From the NCBI RefSeq assembly GCF_003086295.3, contig NC_092053.1, positions 88,942,745-89,006,744 of the forward strand: a DNA stretch of 64,000 nt. Direction: 5' to 3'. Source of the stretch: Arachis hypogaea. Taxonomy: Eukaryota > Streptophyta > Magnoliopsida > Fabales > Fabaceae. Shown in pieces: positions 20,820-31,395 of the stretch (position 1 is the stretch's first letter; the number at the start of each line of letters is the position of its first letter). The notes below the pieces were generated by a model, which was not told the DNA's origin, made no database searches, and saw only the letters and a list, made by a program, of their open reading frames with translations. The position numbers and the translations under genes were made by a program.

Positions 20820-21341
20820 ATGAATTCTCACCTTGGCTATGAGTTTGGTTCTAATCGTGTTGTAGGAAATGTGAACTTCAATGATGACACTCATAATGGA
20901 TGGAACCAACAAAGATGGGAGGAGCCTCAAGGAATTGATCACTCCTATTGGCACCAACCTCCGGATTCTTATGGGTATAACTCTCATCCTAATGCATATC
21001 AATCTAATGGATGTGGTGACCCTTATTGTGATTGTCAACAACCACCACCACGTGCCTATGAACCACCCCCTCAACATGGTTTTGAACCACCTTACTCACA
21101 AGCCCCATACCACCAAACACCTCATTATGCTAATCCTTATCCACCATACCAACCACCTTATGAACCATATGAACCACACATGGAACCACCACCATTCCAA
21201 CACAATTACTCTCAAGAACCACCTCAATATACACCACCTCTATACCCTTACCAAGATGAACCAACTTCCGATTATGAAACTTTCCTCCCAAATAATGAAC
21301 CTTCACTTCCACCATCACCTCCCGATGAAGCCCCCATGTAA
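20820..21341 (+). pseudogene. TE4 ORF, Pro/Tyr-rich N-terminal part
   Basis: MNSHLGYEFGSNRV start, 173 codons, then an in-frame TAA (21339-21341); the same frame continues to 22493. The composition is extreme: after residue 60 it is PPPRAYEPPPQHGFEPPYSQ-like with repeating 'EPP', 'PYQPPYEPYEP' and 'PPQYTPPLY' units. One Cys cluster (GCGDPYCDCQ) sits before it. No zinc knuckle of the CCHC type and no canonical gag core. The only real ORF after the primer site, so probably the particle or RNA-binding protein of this family; function inferred from position only. Confidence 0.6.
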
Positions 21342-21344
21342 GAA

Positions 21345-22493
21345 TTGAGAGATCTTGAGTCTCACATCTTAAGACGACACGACGAGGATGAAAAGAAGTT
21401 TAAGGAGCTAGGAGCCAAGATGGCTATCCTAGTGAAAGCCATTAGCAATATAGCCTCCTCCCAACTAAGCAATCAAGGAACTCCCATTGACGAATGTGGA
21501 GAAGCAATTAAGGAGCATAGTGAGGGAGTGAGTTTAGAGCTTCAAGATGAGGAAGAGGAGTTGAAGAAAGGATTGTCACAAGGGGAAGAAGTTGAGATAA
21601 TTGAGCCGGAAGGAGTGGTTGAAGACCTAGGGGATGTTGGAAGTCCATGGGAATGTAGCATTAAAGAGTCCTCTTCCATGATGCTTGATGTTGATGTTGA
21701 GGAGGGTGTACAACCTCCAAAGCATATTATGATTGAAAACTTTGAAGAGGTTGATCAAGAGATGGATTCAATCATTGAGGAGTTCCTATTTACAATTGAA
21801 TCTTTCTCCATTGGGCTTGACATGGAGATTAAAGAAGAAGACACCTCACCTCCCATGCCTTTGGTGAGCAATGAAGAAGAAATTGAATTGGAAGCAAGCC
21901 ACCAAGAGGAAGGGGTTGAAGTTGAGGAAAGTTGCAAGGAGGTGGAAGATGCAAAGAAAGAGCACAAGGGAGTGGACCTCGCATTGTCCAAGTGTGGGGA
22001 GGTCCCCCTTCCTAAGTCACCATCCAATACAACATTCAAGTGGGTAAAATTCTTATCTCTAATCTTTACTTTCCCACTTGAATATGGTTTGATTGAGAAT
22101 GATGGTCAACTTAGAGCTCTTTGTGGAGTTAAGAGTAAGAGAGAGTTGTGTAGTGGTTGGAAACATCACTCTAAGTTCATGATGGTTGCATGCTCAAAGT
22201 TGAATAGCAATGGTTGGTATAGAACCAAATTTCATGGGTCTAGGAGAATGTTTGGATGCTTCTTTGAGAATTCCAAGGCTAAACCACCCAATTGGAGCTA
22301 TGATGATCAACTTGAAGATGGGTGCAAAAACAAGATTTGGGATCCGGGAATATATAAAGATCAATTTTGGGAGCTCACATCTTGGGAAGAATCTCACCCA
22401 AGCTTGGTGGAAATGGTTGGAAATTCTGACAACCAATTGAGGAGCAAGCATTCTTGGAGGATCAAGGATGAATACAAGCACAAGCCACCATAA
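21345..22493 (+). pseudogene. TE4 ORF, acidic C-terminal part
   Basis: Continues the frame of 20820-21341 after one stop; no ATG is needed if the stop is a mutation or is read through. It opens with a coiled coil (LESHILRRHDEDEKKFKELG), then a long glutamate-rich stretch (QDEEEELKKGLSQGEEVEI, EEVEDAKKEHKGVD). It ends with a Trp/Lys-rich part that includes SSGWKHHSK-like and GRRMFGCFFENSKAKPPNWS segments. No enzymatic motif recognised. 382 codons without a further stop suggests recent constraint. Confidence 0.6.
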
Positions 22494-23846
22494 CAAGGAG
22501 CTTCCCAAATGTCCAACTTAAGGACTTAAACTAAAAGTGCTAGGTGGGAGACACTCCACCATGGTAAACTCTTTTCACTCTCTTTTAGATTTGGTTAATA
22601 AGTGATTGGAGTTGTCATTGTAGGTAGTTTTTGTTATTTTCTATACTCTTATACATTTTGCTTTGATTGATTGTTGTTTCTTAGTTTATTTTGATTAGTT
22701 TAGTTGTAGTTAGATTGCATTTTGCTTGTAGTATAAGTTTTGTTTTTAGTGTATTTGAAAACTTTAAAAAAAAAAAAAACGGGAATCGGCACCCAAGCGC
22801 GCAGTGCGCGCGCGCGCCGGTGGTGCATATCACACTCCTGGTACAAAAACCAGAGAGTTGTGCCCACTTTATGCCTACTTTGTGCCAGGCGATCCGCGCG
22901 TAAGCACGCATGGCGCGCGCGCGCCGATTGACCCTGCTGCATCCGCGCGTAAGCACAAATGGCGCGCGTGCGCGGATTGTACCTGCTGCATCCGTGCATA
23001 AGCACGCATGGCGCATATGCACGGATTTGCCCCCTATTTTTCTCCTTTATTCTTTCTCCTTCTTTCCTCTTTTCTTCTTCTTTCTTCTACTTTTTTTTTC
23101 TTTTTCTTCTTCCTCTCTTGAAAGAAAAAATTTTTTTTCTCTCTTTTATAAAAAAAAAAAGAAATAAACTTTTTTTCTTCCATCCTCTTTTATTGCATTT
23201 GCTTATTTTCATTCATTGCATTTTAATTTTGTTTTTATAGTTTGTTCTTATTTTCTTTTCTAAGTTTCTCATTTTAATAATGGTGTTTTATTCTCTTACT
23301 CAATTGTTGAGAAGTCCTTGGATTATTTTGGTGCTTCGTGACTTGTTTGGCATTAATTGTGATAATTGTTCCACACACAAGATTAGTGCTTTAGTCCTTC
23401 CTAACTCCTTATTCATTGTTTTTGTACCTCATTACCATTGAGTTAGGATCAGACCAATTTCTCTCATGCCTATCACTAACCTTGTTTGTGTCCACTCTTT
23501 CTAGCTGAACTTGATGCTTTTGAGTGTTCTTCATGCCTTAACTTGTTCTTGCATCAAGTATTAGTTAATATGCCTTTGCTTGAATTGTTTTCTCACTCAC
23601 ATGTTGTAGCTACCATGTATTTGAGAACCATACTTTTCTTTGGCATTAGCCCCCGCCTATGTTCTACTTGCTCTAATATCTTTGATGTAGGCTTAATTAT
23701 CCTTCTTTCTCTTTCCTTTTAGGTTGGCCACCAAGAAGGAAAGGATTGGAAAGGCTTCTAAATGGGGCAACAAACAAGTTCACTCGCACAACCCTTTGAA
23801 GAAAGTCATCAATTGTAGCAACCCGTCCACCTTGCTCTTCTTTGCA
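22494..23846 (+). other. TE4 non-coding region with GC-rich array
   Basis: Just after the stop there is a short inverted repeat GGTGG ... CCACC (22543-22560) behind 'agtgct', which looks like the TE4 form of the conserved post-polyprotein block. At 22795-23030 lie about four irregular ~55-bp repeats with alternating CG ('gcgcgcgcgcgcc', 'cgcgtaagcacgcatggcgc'). A C/T-rich tract follows (23040-23135). No ORF supported. Confidence 0.65.
22795..23030. repeat. CpG-rich alternating purine-pyrimidine repeats (TE4)
   Basis: Four imperfect units share 'ccgcgcgtaagcacgcatgg'-like sequence and GCGCGCGCGCGCC runs. Strongly unlike the AT-rich surroundings, and similar in word type to the CG-rich hairpin zone in the TE4 LTRs. 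Confidence 0.75.
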
Positions 23847-23884
23847 TGCACCGAGGACGGTGCAAATTTCTAAGTGTGGGGAGG
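23847..23884 (+). other. Mid-element hairpin plus G-rich tract (TE4)
   Basis: TGCACCGAGGACGGTGCA (23847-23864), a 7-bp stem with loop AGGA, then AATTTCTAAGTGTGGGGAGG. Same architecture as TE1 and TE2 with unrelated stem sequence. Confidence 0.75.
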
Positions 23885-25401
23885 TCGTCCGACCGACCTC
23901 CATGGGTAACAACTTCGTTTTTCAACACCAAATTCTTAATTTTTGTCCTTGTTAGTTAGTTGTTGCATTGCATGATAGGTTGCATGCTAGTTAGAATTTG
24001 TACATATTTTACCACTTCTTTCTTATTAGGACTATTTGGTTAGGGTGATGATTTCTTTCCCAAGAAAACTGTTTTTAGGGCACCCTACCAATTTGAAAAA
24101 TTTTTTTGTTATAAACTTGCTTGAAGAATTTATTTTGGAACATGGTTTTTGAGCTAAGAACATAAGCATCTGAGTTTTGAGCCCAATTGCGTGGTTACAT
24201 CTTATAACCACTTATTTCCATTCTTGTGTGCATTGTTCTCTTTCTATGATTGTGATCTTTGATTTGTTTGATTCTTTATGTCCATTATTCCATGTATACA
24301 TGCATTTATATGATTGAGGCCATCATTTCATTTAGCTCACTTACCCAAATAGCCTACCTTTCATCAACCATTGTTAGCCAATTTTGAGCCTATTGAATCC
24401 CTTTTGTTCTTAATTATAGCACATCACTACCCCTAAGTGAAAAACAATAAATGTCCTTAATTTGGATCTTTGATTAGCTTAGGCTAGTGAGGGTGTGTAT
24501 CATTTGGGTATGGGAAACTTGGGACATTGGTTGAGGTAAAAGTGTAATTTTTATTTTTGTTGAAAATATTGGGAATTGGGTACATGCTTATGCATTAAAT
24601 ATGTAAAACTATATGCATTGATACGTTTGTATATACTTTAGAAAAAAAGTGATAAAGAAAAAAAAAATATATATATATATATAAAAGAAGAAAAATATAT
24701 AGAAAAAGAAAAAAAAGAGAAAAAGAAATAAAAAGGGGACAAAAATGCCCTAAAGTAAAGTTCAATAAAAATCAATGCATATGGAATGTAAATTAAAGAG
24801 AATGCATAAGTATGTGAAAAAGTGGGAATCATGGGTAGCTAGGTTGTGTATTAGAATTATATAGGTTGTTACATGTGTTAGGTGAGAGCTTAGGCTAATC
24901 AAAGATACAAATTTCAAGCTCACTTGACCATATGCATCCTTACCTTTACCCTAGCCCCATTACAACCTATGAATAAGTCCTCATGATGAATGTATGCATG
25001 CATTGAATAATTGTTGATTGTTAGAAGAAAAACAAATCTTGGAAAGCATGATTAGAAGAGAATTGAGTGAATCGACCCTATACACAAGCGCGACTAGAGC
25101 GGATACACACCCGGTGAGGGTTCGATGCTCAATTCCTTGTTCCCGGCCTTCATGAGCTTTCTTCTTGCAAGTCTATTTGAACTTCATTTTGATATTTGAA
25201 TTGGTAGGATTCATGAATAGGATTCATGAATCGTCATATGATCTTAGCCCTACTTGTTCATACATGCTCTTGGGGATTGATTTACTTTTGATCAAGTAGG
25301 TAGAATCATTTTGCATTTAGTTGCATTCATGTAGATAGGTTTATATAGTTTATTTGCATTGAATAAATGTTCATATCCTTTTCTTGTCCTTCTTTATTCT
25401 T
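23885..25401 (+). other. TE4 3' untranslated region
   Basis: Non-coding and AT-rich, with an (AT)n and A-rich low-complexity stretch at 24650-24740. Nothing coding recognised. Confidence 0.6.
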
Positions 25402-25438
25402 AGCATGAGGACATGCTTGGTTTAAGAGTGGGGAGATT
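25402..25438 (+). other. 3'-LTR-proximal hairpin and polypurine tract (TE4)
   Basis: AGCATGAGGACATGCT (25402-25417), a 6-bp stem with loop AGGA, then TTTAAGAGTGGGGAGAT, a classical purine-rich PPT, one base before the LTR at 25439. Confidence 0.85.
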
Positions 25439-27121
25439 TGATAAACCCCGATTTTGTGGTTTATCTTATCCTTATTTTGGGGGATTTTATCACCTTTTCT
25501 CACATTTATTCAATGAAATAGCATGGTTTTGTAATTCTCCCTTGATTTGTGCTTAAATGTGAAAACATGCTTTGTAGGCCCTAAAATTGATGATTTTAAT
25601 TCACTTTAATTCCATTTGATGCCTTGATATGTTTTTTGAGTAATTTCATGTTCATAAGGCAAATATCGGATGGAAAAAAGTGAGGAGAAAAGCATGTAAA
25701 GTGGGAGAACTCATGAAGAAATGAAGGAACTGTAAAGCTGTCAAGCTTGACCTCTTCGCACTCAAACGACCATAACTTGAGCTACAGAGGTCCAAATGAG
25801 GTGGTTCTAGTTGCATTGGAAAGCTAACATCCGGGGCTTCGAATTAATATAAATTTTTCCATATGTTGCTTCACGTTCAGGGGCGCCCACGCGCACTTTG
25901 CGCGCGTGCGCCGATGTTGTCCGTGGCCCACTTTTATGAAATCGCCCCCAGCGATTTTTCAGCTCATTTTGGGCCCAATCCAACCCATTTCTGATGCTAT
26001 TGAACCCAAGGATTGAAGGGAGAATGAACCAAGTAGTCATAGTTTAGTTTTCATCATGTTTTAGGGTAGAATTCTAGAGAGAGAAGCTCTCTCCTCTCTC
26101 TAGATTTTAGGGTAGTTTTAGTTAATTCTTCTTGGATCCAAGTTTTAATTCTTGTTTTGATTTAGTTCTTCCTTTTAAATTCTTGTTATTACATCTCTAT
26201 TCTTCTAGTTTTTCTTGTCATTTCTTTTATTTTGTTGCTTTTATGTTTATAAACAATTGTTGGATCTTAATTTTCTTTAATGCAATTTTAAGTTTCCATG
26301 TTCTTTTATTGTTGATTTGAGTTGTGATCTTGTTTTCTTGCAATTGGTAGTTGGTAGATTTTACTTTCCTTGCAGTTTTACTACGCTTTCCTTTTATGCC
26401 TTCCAAGTGTTTGATAAAATGCTTGGAAGGATGTTAGAATAGATTTTGAGCATTCTTGGCTTGGAAAGAGTAATTAGGTAATCTTGAGTCATGAAAACCC
26501 AACTTATGTTGGTGATCTAGAGTTGTTAGCTAATATTGTTTCCATTGACGCTAATCTTTTGCTAATTAAATTAGTGAGTTGATTAGGACTTTTGGATTGA
26601 GATTAGCTAGCCTTGTTAGACTTTCTCTCATGGAAGATAATATGATACCTTCTTCCAATGTTGGAGATGACGTAATAAGATAAATTCTTGTTATTATTGT
26701 GGTATGATTGATTAATCTTGTTTGACATTCTCCCTATTTGTTGGAGTCAACTAAATAAGATGAATTAATCATTGCATGACTAGGATAGAAAGCCTATGAT
26801 CTCAATCTTTGCCATGAATGTCTCTTTTTATTACTTGCTTTCTTTAGTTACTTGCTCATTTTACTTTATTGTCATTTAATTTCTTGCCCTCTTATCAAAT
26901 CAAAACCCCCCTTGATCTTCATAGCCAATAATTGAACACTTCATTGTAATTCCTCGTGAGACGACCCGGAGTCCAAAATACTCCCGTTATTTCTTATTTG
27001 GGGTTTGTTACTTGTGACAACCAAAATTTTTGTATGAAAGGATTCTTGATTGGTTTGGAAACTATACTTCACAACGAGACTCCATTAGATAAATTCTAAA
27101 TCGTTGAGAGTTTGTTCATCA
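25439..27121 (+). repeat. TE4 3' LTR
   Basis: Near-copy of 19009-20689, with the shared segment at 25779-25822, the CG-rich zone near 25878-25915 and the CTAGAGAGAG inverted repeat near 26073-26105. Confidence 0.92.
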
Positions 27122-27126
27122 AGGGA

Positions 27127-28617
27127 CTTGAGCAAAAATCAGATTTAGAGGCTGAAGAAGGACTGCATATGCTGTTGGATTCTGACCTTCCTGCACTCAA
27201 AGTAGATTTTTTGGAGCTACAGGAGTCCAAATGGCACGCTCTCAATTGCGTTGGAAAGTAGACATCCAGTGCTTTCCAGAAATATATAATAGTCCATACT
27301 CTGTCCAAGTTTAGATGACGCAAACTGGCGTTCAACACTAGCTTTCTGCCCTATTCTGGCGTTAAACGCCAGAAACAAGTTGCAAAGCAGAGTTAAACGC
27401 CAGAAACAAGTTACAAACTAGCGTTCAACTCCAAGGAAGACCTCTACATGTGAAAGCTTCAACGCTCAGCCCAAGCACACACCAAGTGGGCCCAGAAGTG
27501 GATTTCTGCATCATTTACTCATTTCTGCAAACCCTAGTAACTAGTTTAGTATAAATAGAACTTTTTACTATTGTATTTTCATCTTTGGATAATTTTTAAA
27601 TCTCTGGACGTTTAGTTCTTAGATCATGGAGGTTGGCCTTTCGGCTATGCCTGGACCTTCATCACTTATGTATTTTCAATAGTAGAGTTTCTACACACAA
27701 TAGATTAAGGTGTGGAGCTCTGCTGTTCCTCATGAATTAATGCAAAGTACTATTGTTTTTCTATTCAACTCAAGCCTATTTCTTCTCTAAGATATACACT
27801 CGTTCTTCAACCTGACGAATGTGATGATCCGTGACACTCATCATCATTCTCACCTATGAATGCGTGCCTGACAACCACTTCTGTTCTACTTGCAATAGCT
27901 TGAGTGCGTATCTCTTAGCCTCCTGATCTACGATCAGAGTCTTCGTGGTATAGGCTAGAATTATTGGCAGCCATTCTTGAGATCCGGAAAGTCTAAACCT
28001 TGTCTGTGGTATTCTGAGTAGGATCTAGGAAGGGATGGCTATGACGAGCTTCAAACTCGCGAGTGCTGGGCATAGTGACAGACGCAAAAGGATTACTGAA
28101 TCCTATTCCAGTATGATCGAGAACCGACAGATGATTAGCCGTGCGGTGACAGCGCATTTTGGACCATTTTCACAGAGAGGACGGGATGTAGCCATTGACA
28201 ACGGTGATGCCCAACATAAGCTTGCCATAGAAAGGAGTAAGAAGGATTGGATGAAAGCAGTAGGAAAGCAGAGGTTCAGAAGGAATAAAGCATCTCCATA
28301 CGCTTATCTGAAATTCTTACCAATGAATTACATAAGTATCTCTATCTTTATTTTACGTTTTATTTATATTTCAATTATTAAAACTCTATAACCATTTGAA
28401 TCCGCCTGACTGAGATTTACAAGGTGACCAAAGCTTGCTTCAAGCCGACAATCTCCGTGGGATCGACCCTTACTCACGTAAGGTTTATTACTTGGAAGAC
28501 CCAGTGCACTTGCTGGTTAGTTGTGCGAAGTTGTGAAGAAGAACTATTATTATGAACGTGCGTATTAAGTTTTTAGCGCCATTACCAAGGAATGAACGAT
28601 CATGATTTCGTACACCA
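27127..28617 (+). repeat. TE1 3' LTR, second part
   Basis: Resumes after the TE4 duplication at 'cttgagcaaaaatcag'. It carries the shared 'gagctacag' segment (27213-27256), 'ggcgttaaacgccag' inverted repeats (27335-27430), a TATAAATA box (27550-27557) and ends TTTCGTACACCA at 28617. Near 28571-28593 it has a decayed copy of a primer-site-like sequence, 'tttagcgccattaccaa', which is part of this LTR variant. Confidence 0.88.
27550..27557 (+). promoter_or_regulatory. TATA box, TE1 LTR
   Basis: TATAAATA at the same place as TATAAAAA in the TE2 LTRs. Confidence 0.55.
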
Positions 28618-29077
28618 ATAGTGTAGACTTCCTCCCCTTTGGGTTGCCTTTAAGGTTCAGACTTTCATTATAACAGCGACGCACAGTTTTTTGGTCTCTT
28701 TTTATCGTGGCGATCCCTTCTGGAGTTGGGAACCTCATGCATAGATGTGGAGTCGAGACCACTGCGGCAAGCTGGTTCAGTGTTGTCCGACCTATTAGGG
28801 TGTTGTAAGCTGAGCTCACGTCGACTACAATGTAGTCTCTGTTAAACGTCCTTGACCGGGTTCCCTTTCCAAAGGTTGTGTGTAGTGATATATACCCTAG
28901 TGGTTGGATTGGATTATCTCCTAGTCCGAACAAGCTATTCGGATATGCTCTGAGCTCTTTTTCTTGCAGGCCGAGTTTGTCGAAGGCAGTTTTGAATAAG
29001 ATGTCTGCAGAACTTCCTTGGTCGATTAATGTTCTGTGGAGGTTAGCGTTAGCTAATATAATGATGATGATGACCAT
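28618..29077 (-). pseudogene. PR: TE5 protease region, truncated by TE1
   Basis: The open frame reads from 29077 down and crosses into the TE1 LTR at 28617. The active-site motif LIDQGSSADILF is visible (aspartate codon 29021-29023), then FKTAFDKLGL, NSLFGLGDNPIQPLGYISL, VVDVSSAYNTLIGRTTLNQL and MRFPTPEGIATI, typical of retropepsin-like domains in the Tat/Ogre group. An MVIIIIILAN stretch precedes the active site. It is cut before any RT motif. TE1 ends the reading. Confidence 0.82.
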
Positions 29078-29116
29078 GGGGTCATCATGTCCCGAGATGA
29101 TGCCTATTACATCTTC

Positions 29117-29526
29117 TTAGGTAAAAGTAATAGTGCGGAGGTTGGATGACCTCTCTCCTTCCGCTACATGATATACTTCTTTAAGGTGTCTTTTGCGATA
29201 TGACTTAGAGATCCCTCCACCTGTGAATCCTCCATTTATCATGTGAACATGCCTCTCAAGAGTGTGAGGTGGTCGCTCAGCTTGTCCGACCTCTTCGTCC
29301 CTTCTTTTTTTCCTTGGTTCTTCCGTTTTGTTGGCTAAGTATCGATCTAGTCGCCCTTCTCTTGCCAACTTCTCTATGACATCTTTTAGGTCAAAGCATT
29401 CATTGGTGGGATGACTGTAAACTCGATAGTACTCCCAGTACTCTGTCCGACTTCTCCCTCCTTTTTTGCTTTTGATTGGGCGAGGTGGTAGGATCTTCTC
29501 AGTGTTGCATATTTCTCGGAAAACAT
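29117..29526 (-). pseudogene. gag: TE5 gag C-terminal linker
   Basis: In a different frame from the gag core: a frameshift lies near 29540. It contains a YSHPTNECFDLKDVIEKLAR stretch (zinc-knuckle region of this lineage), then KLAREGRLDRYL, NKTEEPRKKRRDE and INGGFTGGGISKS. It ends at TAA 29117-29119, which separates it from the protease in the same frame. Confidence 0.7.
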
Positions 29527-30174
29527 CTACAAGAGATACCCGAATGGGGTGTAATTGTGGTATTTTCGGGGCTTCTCCTTGAGTTGATCTTCTTTTGTCC
29601 TGGACTCTTTATCCTTGTCCCGAGAGGCATAGGAGGGTCCAGGTTTTGATATTTCCCCTAATCGAGAATTTTCTTCTATGTTGATATACTTCTCTTCTCG
29701 TTCTTGTACCTCATTTAGGGATGTTGGATGCTTTTTCGATATAGAGTGGCTAAAAGTTCCTTCTCTTAGGCCATTGATGAGACCCATGATGGCTGCTTCT
29801 GTTGGCAGACTTTGTATGTCCAGACATGCTTTGTTGTATCTTTCCATGTAGCTGCGGAGGCTCTCCCTATCTCCTTGCTTAATTTCTAGTAGGCTTGGGG
29901 CATGTTTGGCTTTGTCCTTCTGGATGGAGAATCTGGCAAGAAATTTTTTGGCTAGGTCGTCAAAACTTGTGATGGATCTGGGACGCAAACTGTCGAACCA
30001 CTTTATTGCCGTCTTTGTTACAGTAGTTGGGAAGGCTTTGCATCGAACGGCGTCCGAGGCATCAGTGAGATACATTCTGCTCCTGAAATTGCTGAGATGA
30101 TGGCTGGGATCTGAGGTACCATCGTATGAAGTCATGTCGGGGGCCTTGAAATCTTTTGGAACTTTAGCTTTCAT
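29527..30174 (-). pseudogene. gag: TE5 gag core
   Basis: Classic plant retrotransposon gag domain: VPKDFKAPDMTSYDGTSDPS, HLSNFRSRMYL, KAFPTTVTKTAIKWFDSL, FDDLAKKFLARFS, LLEIKQGDRESLRSYMERYN, LPTEAAIMGLINGLREGTF. Then a charged tail. In frame with the N-terminal part (30238-30522) but separated from it by a TGA at 30238-30240. Confidence 0.88.
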
Positions 30175-30237
30175 GATCTCTTTGGTGAAGGGATCTTGGT
30201 CCTTGTGGGAGTTATCCTCACACTTGGAATGAGCAGT

Positions 30238-30522
30238 TCAGGTCTCGAGGTTGGCTTCAAGCTTTACGAGCTTGTCTTCCAGTTCTCGGCGTCGTTTGGC
30301 TTCTCTCCGCAGGTCTCTTTCAGCCTCCCGCTGGTGTTCAGCCTCCTGTTCGAGCTGTTTGAGACGATTTTGTTGTTCCCGGATAGCTTTTAAAATTTCC
30401 ATGTTAGAAGGTTGTTTGTCTCCCCTATTTTGAGGTGTGTCTTTGGAGGTGGCATCCGTGTGTTTGTTTGGCGTTCTGTCCACCAAACCTGAGTTATGAT
30501 CATTATTGTGGTCGTCCACCAT
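30238..30522 (-). pseudogene. gag: TE5 gag N-terminus
   Basis: MVDDHNNDHNSG start, only some 20 bases after the primer site. Predicted coiled coil (LKAIREQQNRLKQLEQEAEH, RREAKRRRELEDKLVKLE). Ends in TGA, after which the same frame stays open into the gag core. Confidence 0.75.
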
Positions 30523-30545
30523 GGTGATGGGATGACTTCCAGGTT

Positions 30546-30562
30546 CCCCAGCAACGGCGCCA
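30546..30562 (-). other. TE5 primer-binding site
   Basis: On the minus strand TGGCGCCGTTGCTGGGG, beginning one base after the LTR. Confidence 0.85.
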
Positions 30563-30563
30563 A

Positions 30564-31061
30564 TGTTTCAAGGGTTACCTGAAACTGTAGGTTGATCTCG
30601 GACGAGATCTGCGGTGGTGGCCGGAGTTGCCGTGTCCGACTTGTTGGACCTGGTGATGCTGCCGATCCTTGGTCACCGGAGGGTGGTGGTACCTGCAAGA
30701 GACTCCGATGCTTAAGTTAGCATGGGATTTAAGCAGGTATTTAGTAGAATCAGAGTATGAGTTATACCTGGGTGCTCCAGTGTATTTAGAATGGTGTGGA
30801 GTAACCGTTCTAGAGATAAGATAGTTATCTTATCTTATCTTTGAGTGAAGTTATCTTATCTTTAAGGGGAACTGCCTTTATCCTTCTAGGCTTTGGCTGC
30901 TTTTAGATTGGGTTGTGTCCCTTTGTTTGGGCCAGCTTGGGCTTCTTATGTCGATTTGGCCAAACTCTTTTACAGAAGAGGTTGGGGGACCTGACCTGAA
31001 GAGGTCAGTCACTCTGTCTTCGATCAGTTCGGGTCGGATAGCTCGACCTAAGGTATGAACA
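30564..31061 (-). repeat. TE5 5' LTR (498 bp)
   Basis: On the plus strand it begins TGTTTCAAGGG and ends GTATGAACA; read on the minus strand it is TGTTCATACC ... TTGAAACA. The inner border is fixed by the primer site; the outer border is inferred from TG...CA. A 'gttatcttatctta' duplication is near 30820-30862. Much shorter than the 1.5-2.4 kb Athila-type LTRs here. Confidence 0.75.
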
Positions 31062-31395
31062 GAAACCTTAACTCTCAACCCTTGCCAATATTTCCTTTAG
31101 CATTTGATTCTCCTTTCATTTCCTTAGTTAATTACCTTTATTGCTTCTTTATTTTCTTGCAATTTAATATCTTGTCTATTACTATCTCACCCCGATTTCT
31201 CATAGCCAATGATACACACACCTCACTGCAATTCCGTGGGAGAATGACTCGAAAATTAAAACTCCCGGTTATTTGATTTGTTTTGTGACAATAATTATTT
31301 AAACTTTGATTAGCGTCAATTATTGGTTTGAGACTATACTATCGACAAAATAATTCTTTTTGAGAAATTCGAAACCAACATTTGGCCCTTTATCA
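31062..31395 (+). repeat. TE6: 3' end of an older LTR, TE4-like type
   Basis: The tail half of an LTR in plus orientation. 'cccgatttctcatagccaat', 'acctcactgcaattcc' and 'ggtttgagactatact' match the matching part of the TE4 LTR (20470-20640) in order. The right end (near 31395, TTTATCA) is uncertain. TE5 cuts it on the left. Confidence 0.6.

Larger units (their letters stand above)
19009..27121 (+). mobile_element. TE4: large non-autonomous LTR element (LARD-like) without pol
   Basis: LTRs 19009-20689 (1681 bp) and 25439-27121 (1683 bp), both starting TGATAAACC and ending TTCATCA, are near-identical by eye. A perfect AGGGA duplication (19004-19008, 27122-27126) flanks the element. The internal 4.75 kb has an Athila-type primer site, one gag-like ORF and nearly 3 kb without coding. 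It has no protease, RT or integrase motifs, so it must have moved with enzymes from another element. Confidence 0.92.
1..28617 (+). mobile_element. TE1: Athila-type (FIDEL/Feral-like) non-autonomous LTR retrotransposon, interrupted
   Basis: TE1 is the host element of the left half. Its 5' LTR and primer site lie left of the window. Its own parts are the leader (1-1542), broken gag (1543-3241), protease (15001-15638), downstream ORF2 (16526-17677) and a 3' LTR (18831-19008 plus 27127-28617). TE2 and TE4 are inserted in it with exact 5-bp duplications. No reverse transcriptase, RNase H or integrase is present. The protease runs straight into a short tail, so the enzymes would have had to come from another element. 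It lies inside the protease region of TE5, since TE5 coding sequence resumes directly at 28618. Confidence 0.85.
28618..31061 (-). mobile_element. TE5: Tat/Ogre-like Ty3/gypsy element, 5' part
   Basis: Read on the minus strand: 5' LTR (30564-31061), primer site, gag and the start of the protease. It is then cut by TE1; the rest of pol and the 3' LTR must lie left of the window. Its gag and 'DQGSSADIL' protease differ from the Athila-type elements around it, so it is a separate lineage. Confidence 0.82.

Noticed and set aside
22700..23022. Several overlapping frames rich in Arg/Ala/His
   Set aside because: All come from the CpG-rich alternating repeat in several frames at once; not coding.
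24650..24740. (AT)n and A-rich stretch as an origin or matrix attachment site
   Set aside because: Simple low-complexity sequence inside the TE4 3' region; nothing specific supports a function.
28571..28593. A second primer-binding site in the TE1 LTR ('ttttagcgccattaccaa')
   Set aside because: It lies before the LTR end and is followed by more LTR sequence (to TACACCA); probably part of this LTR variant, not a real border.
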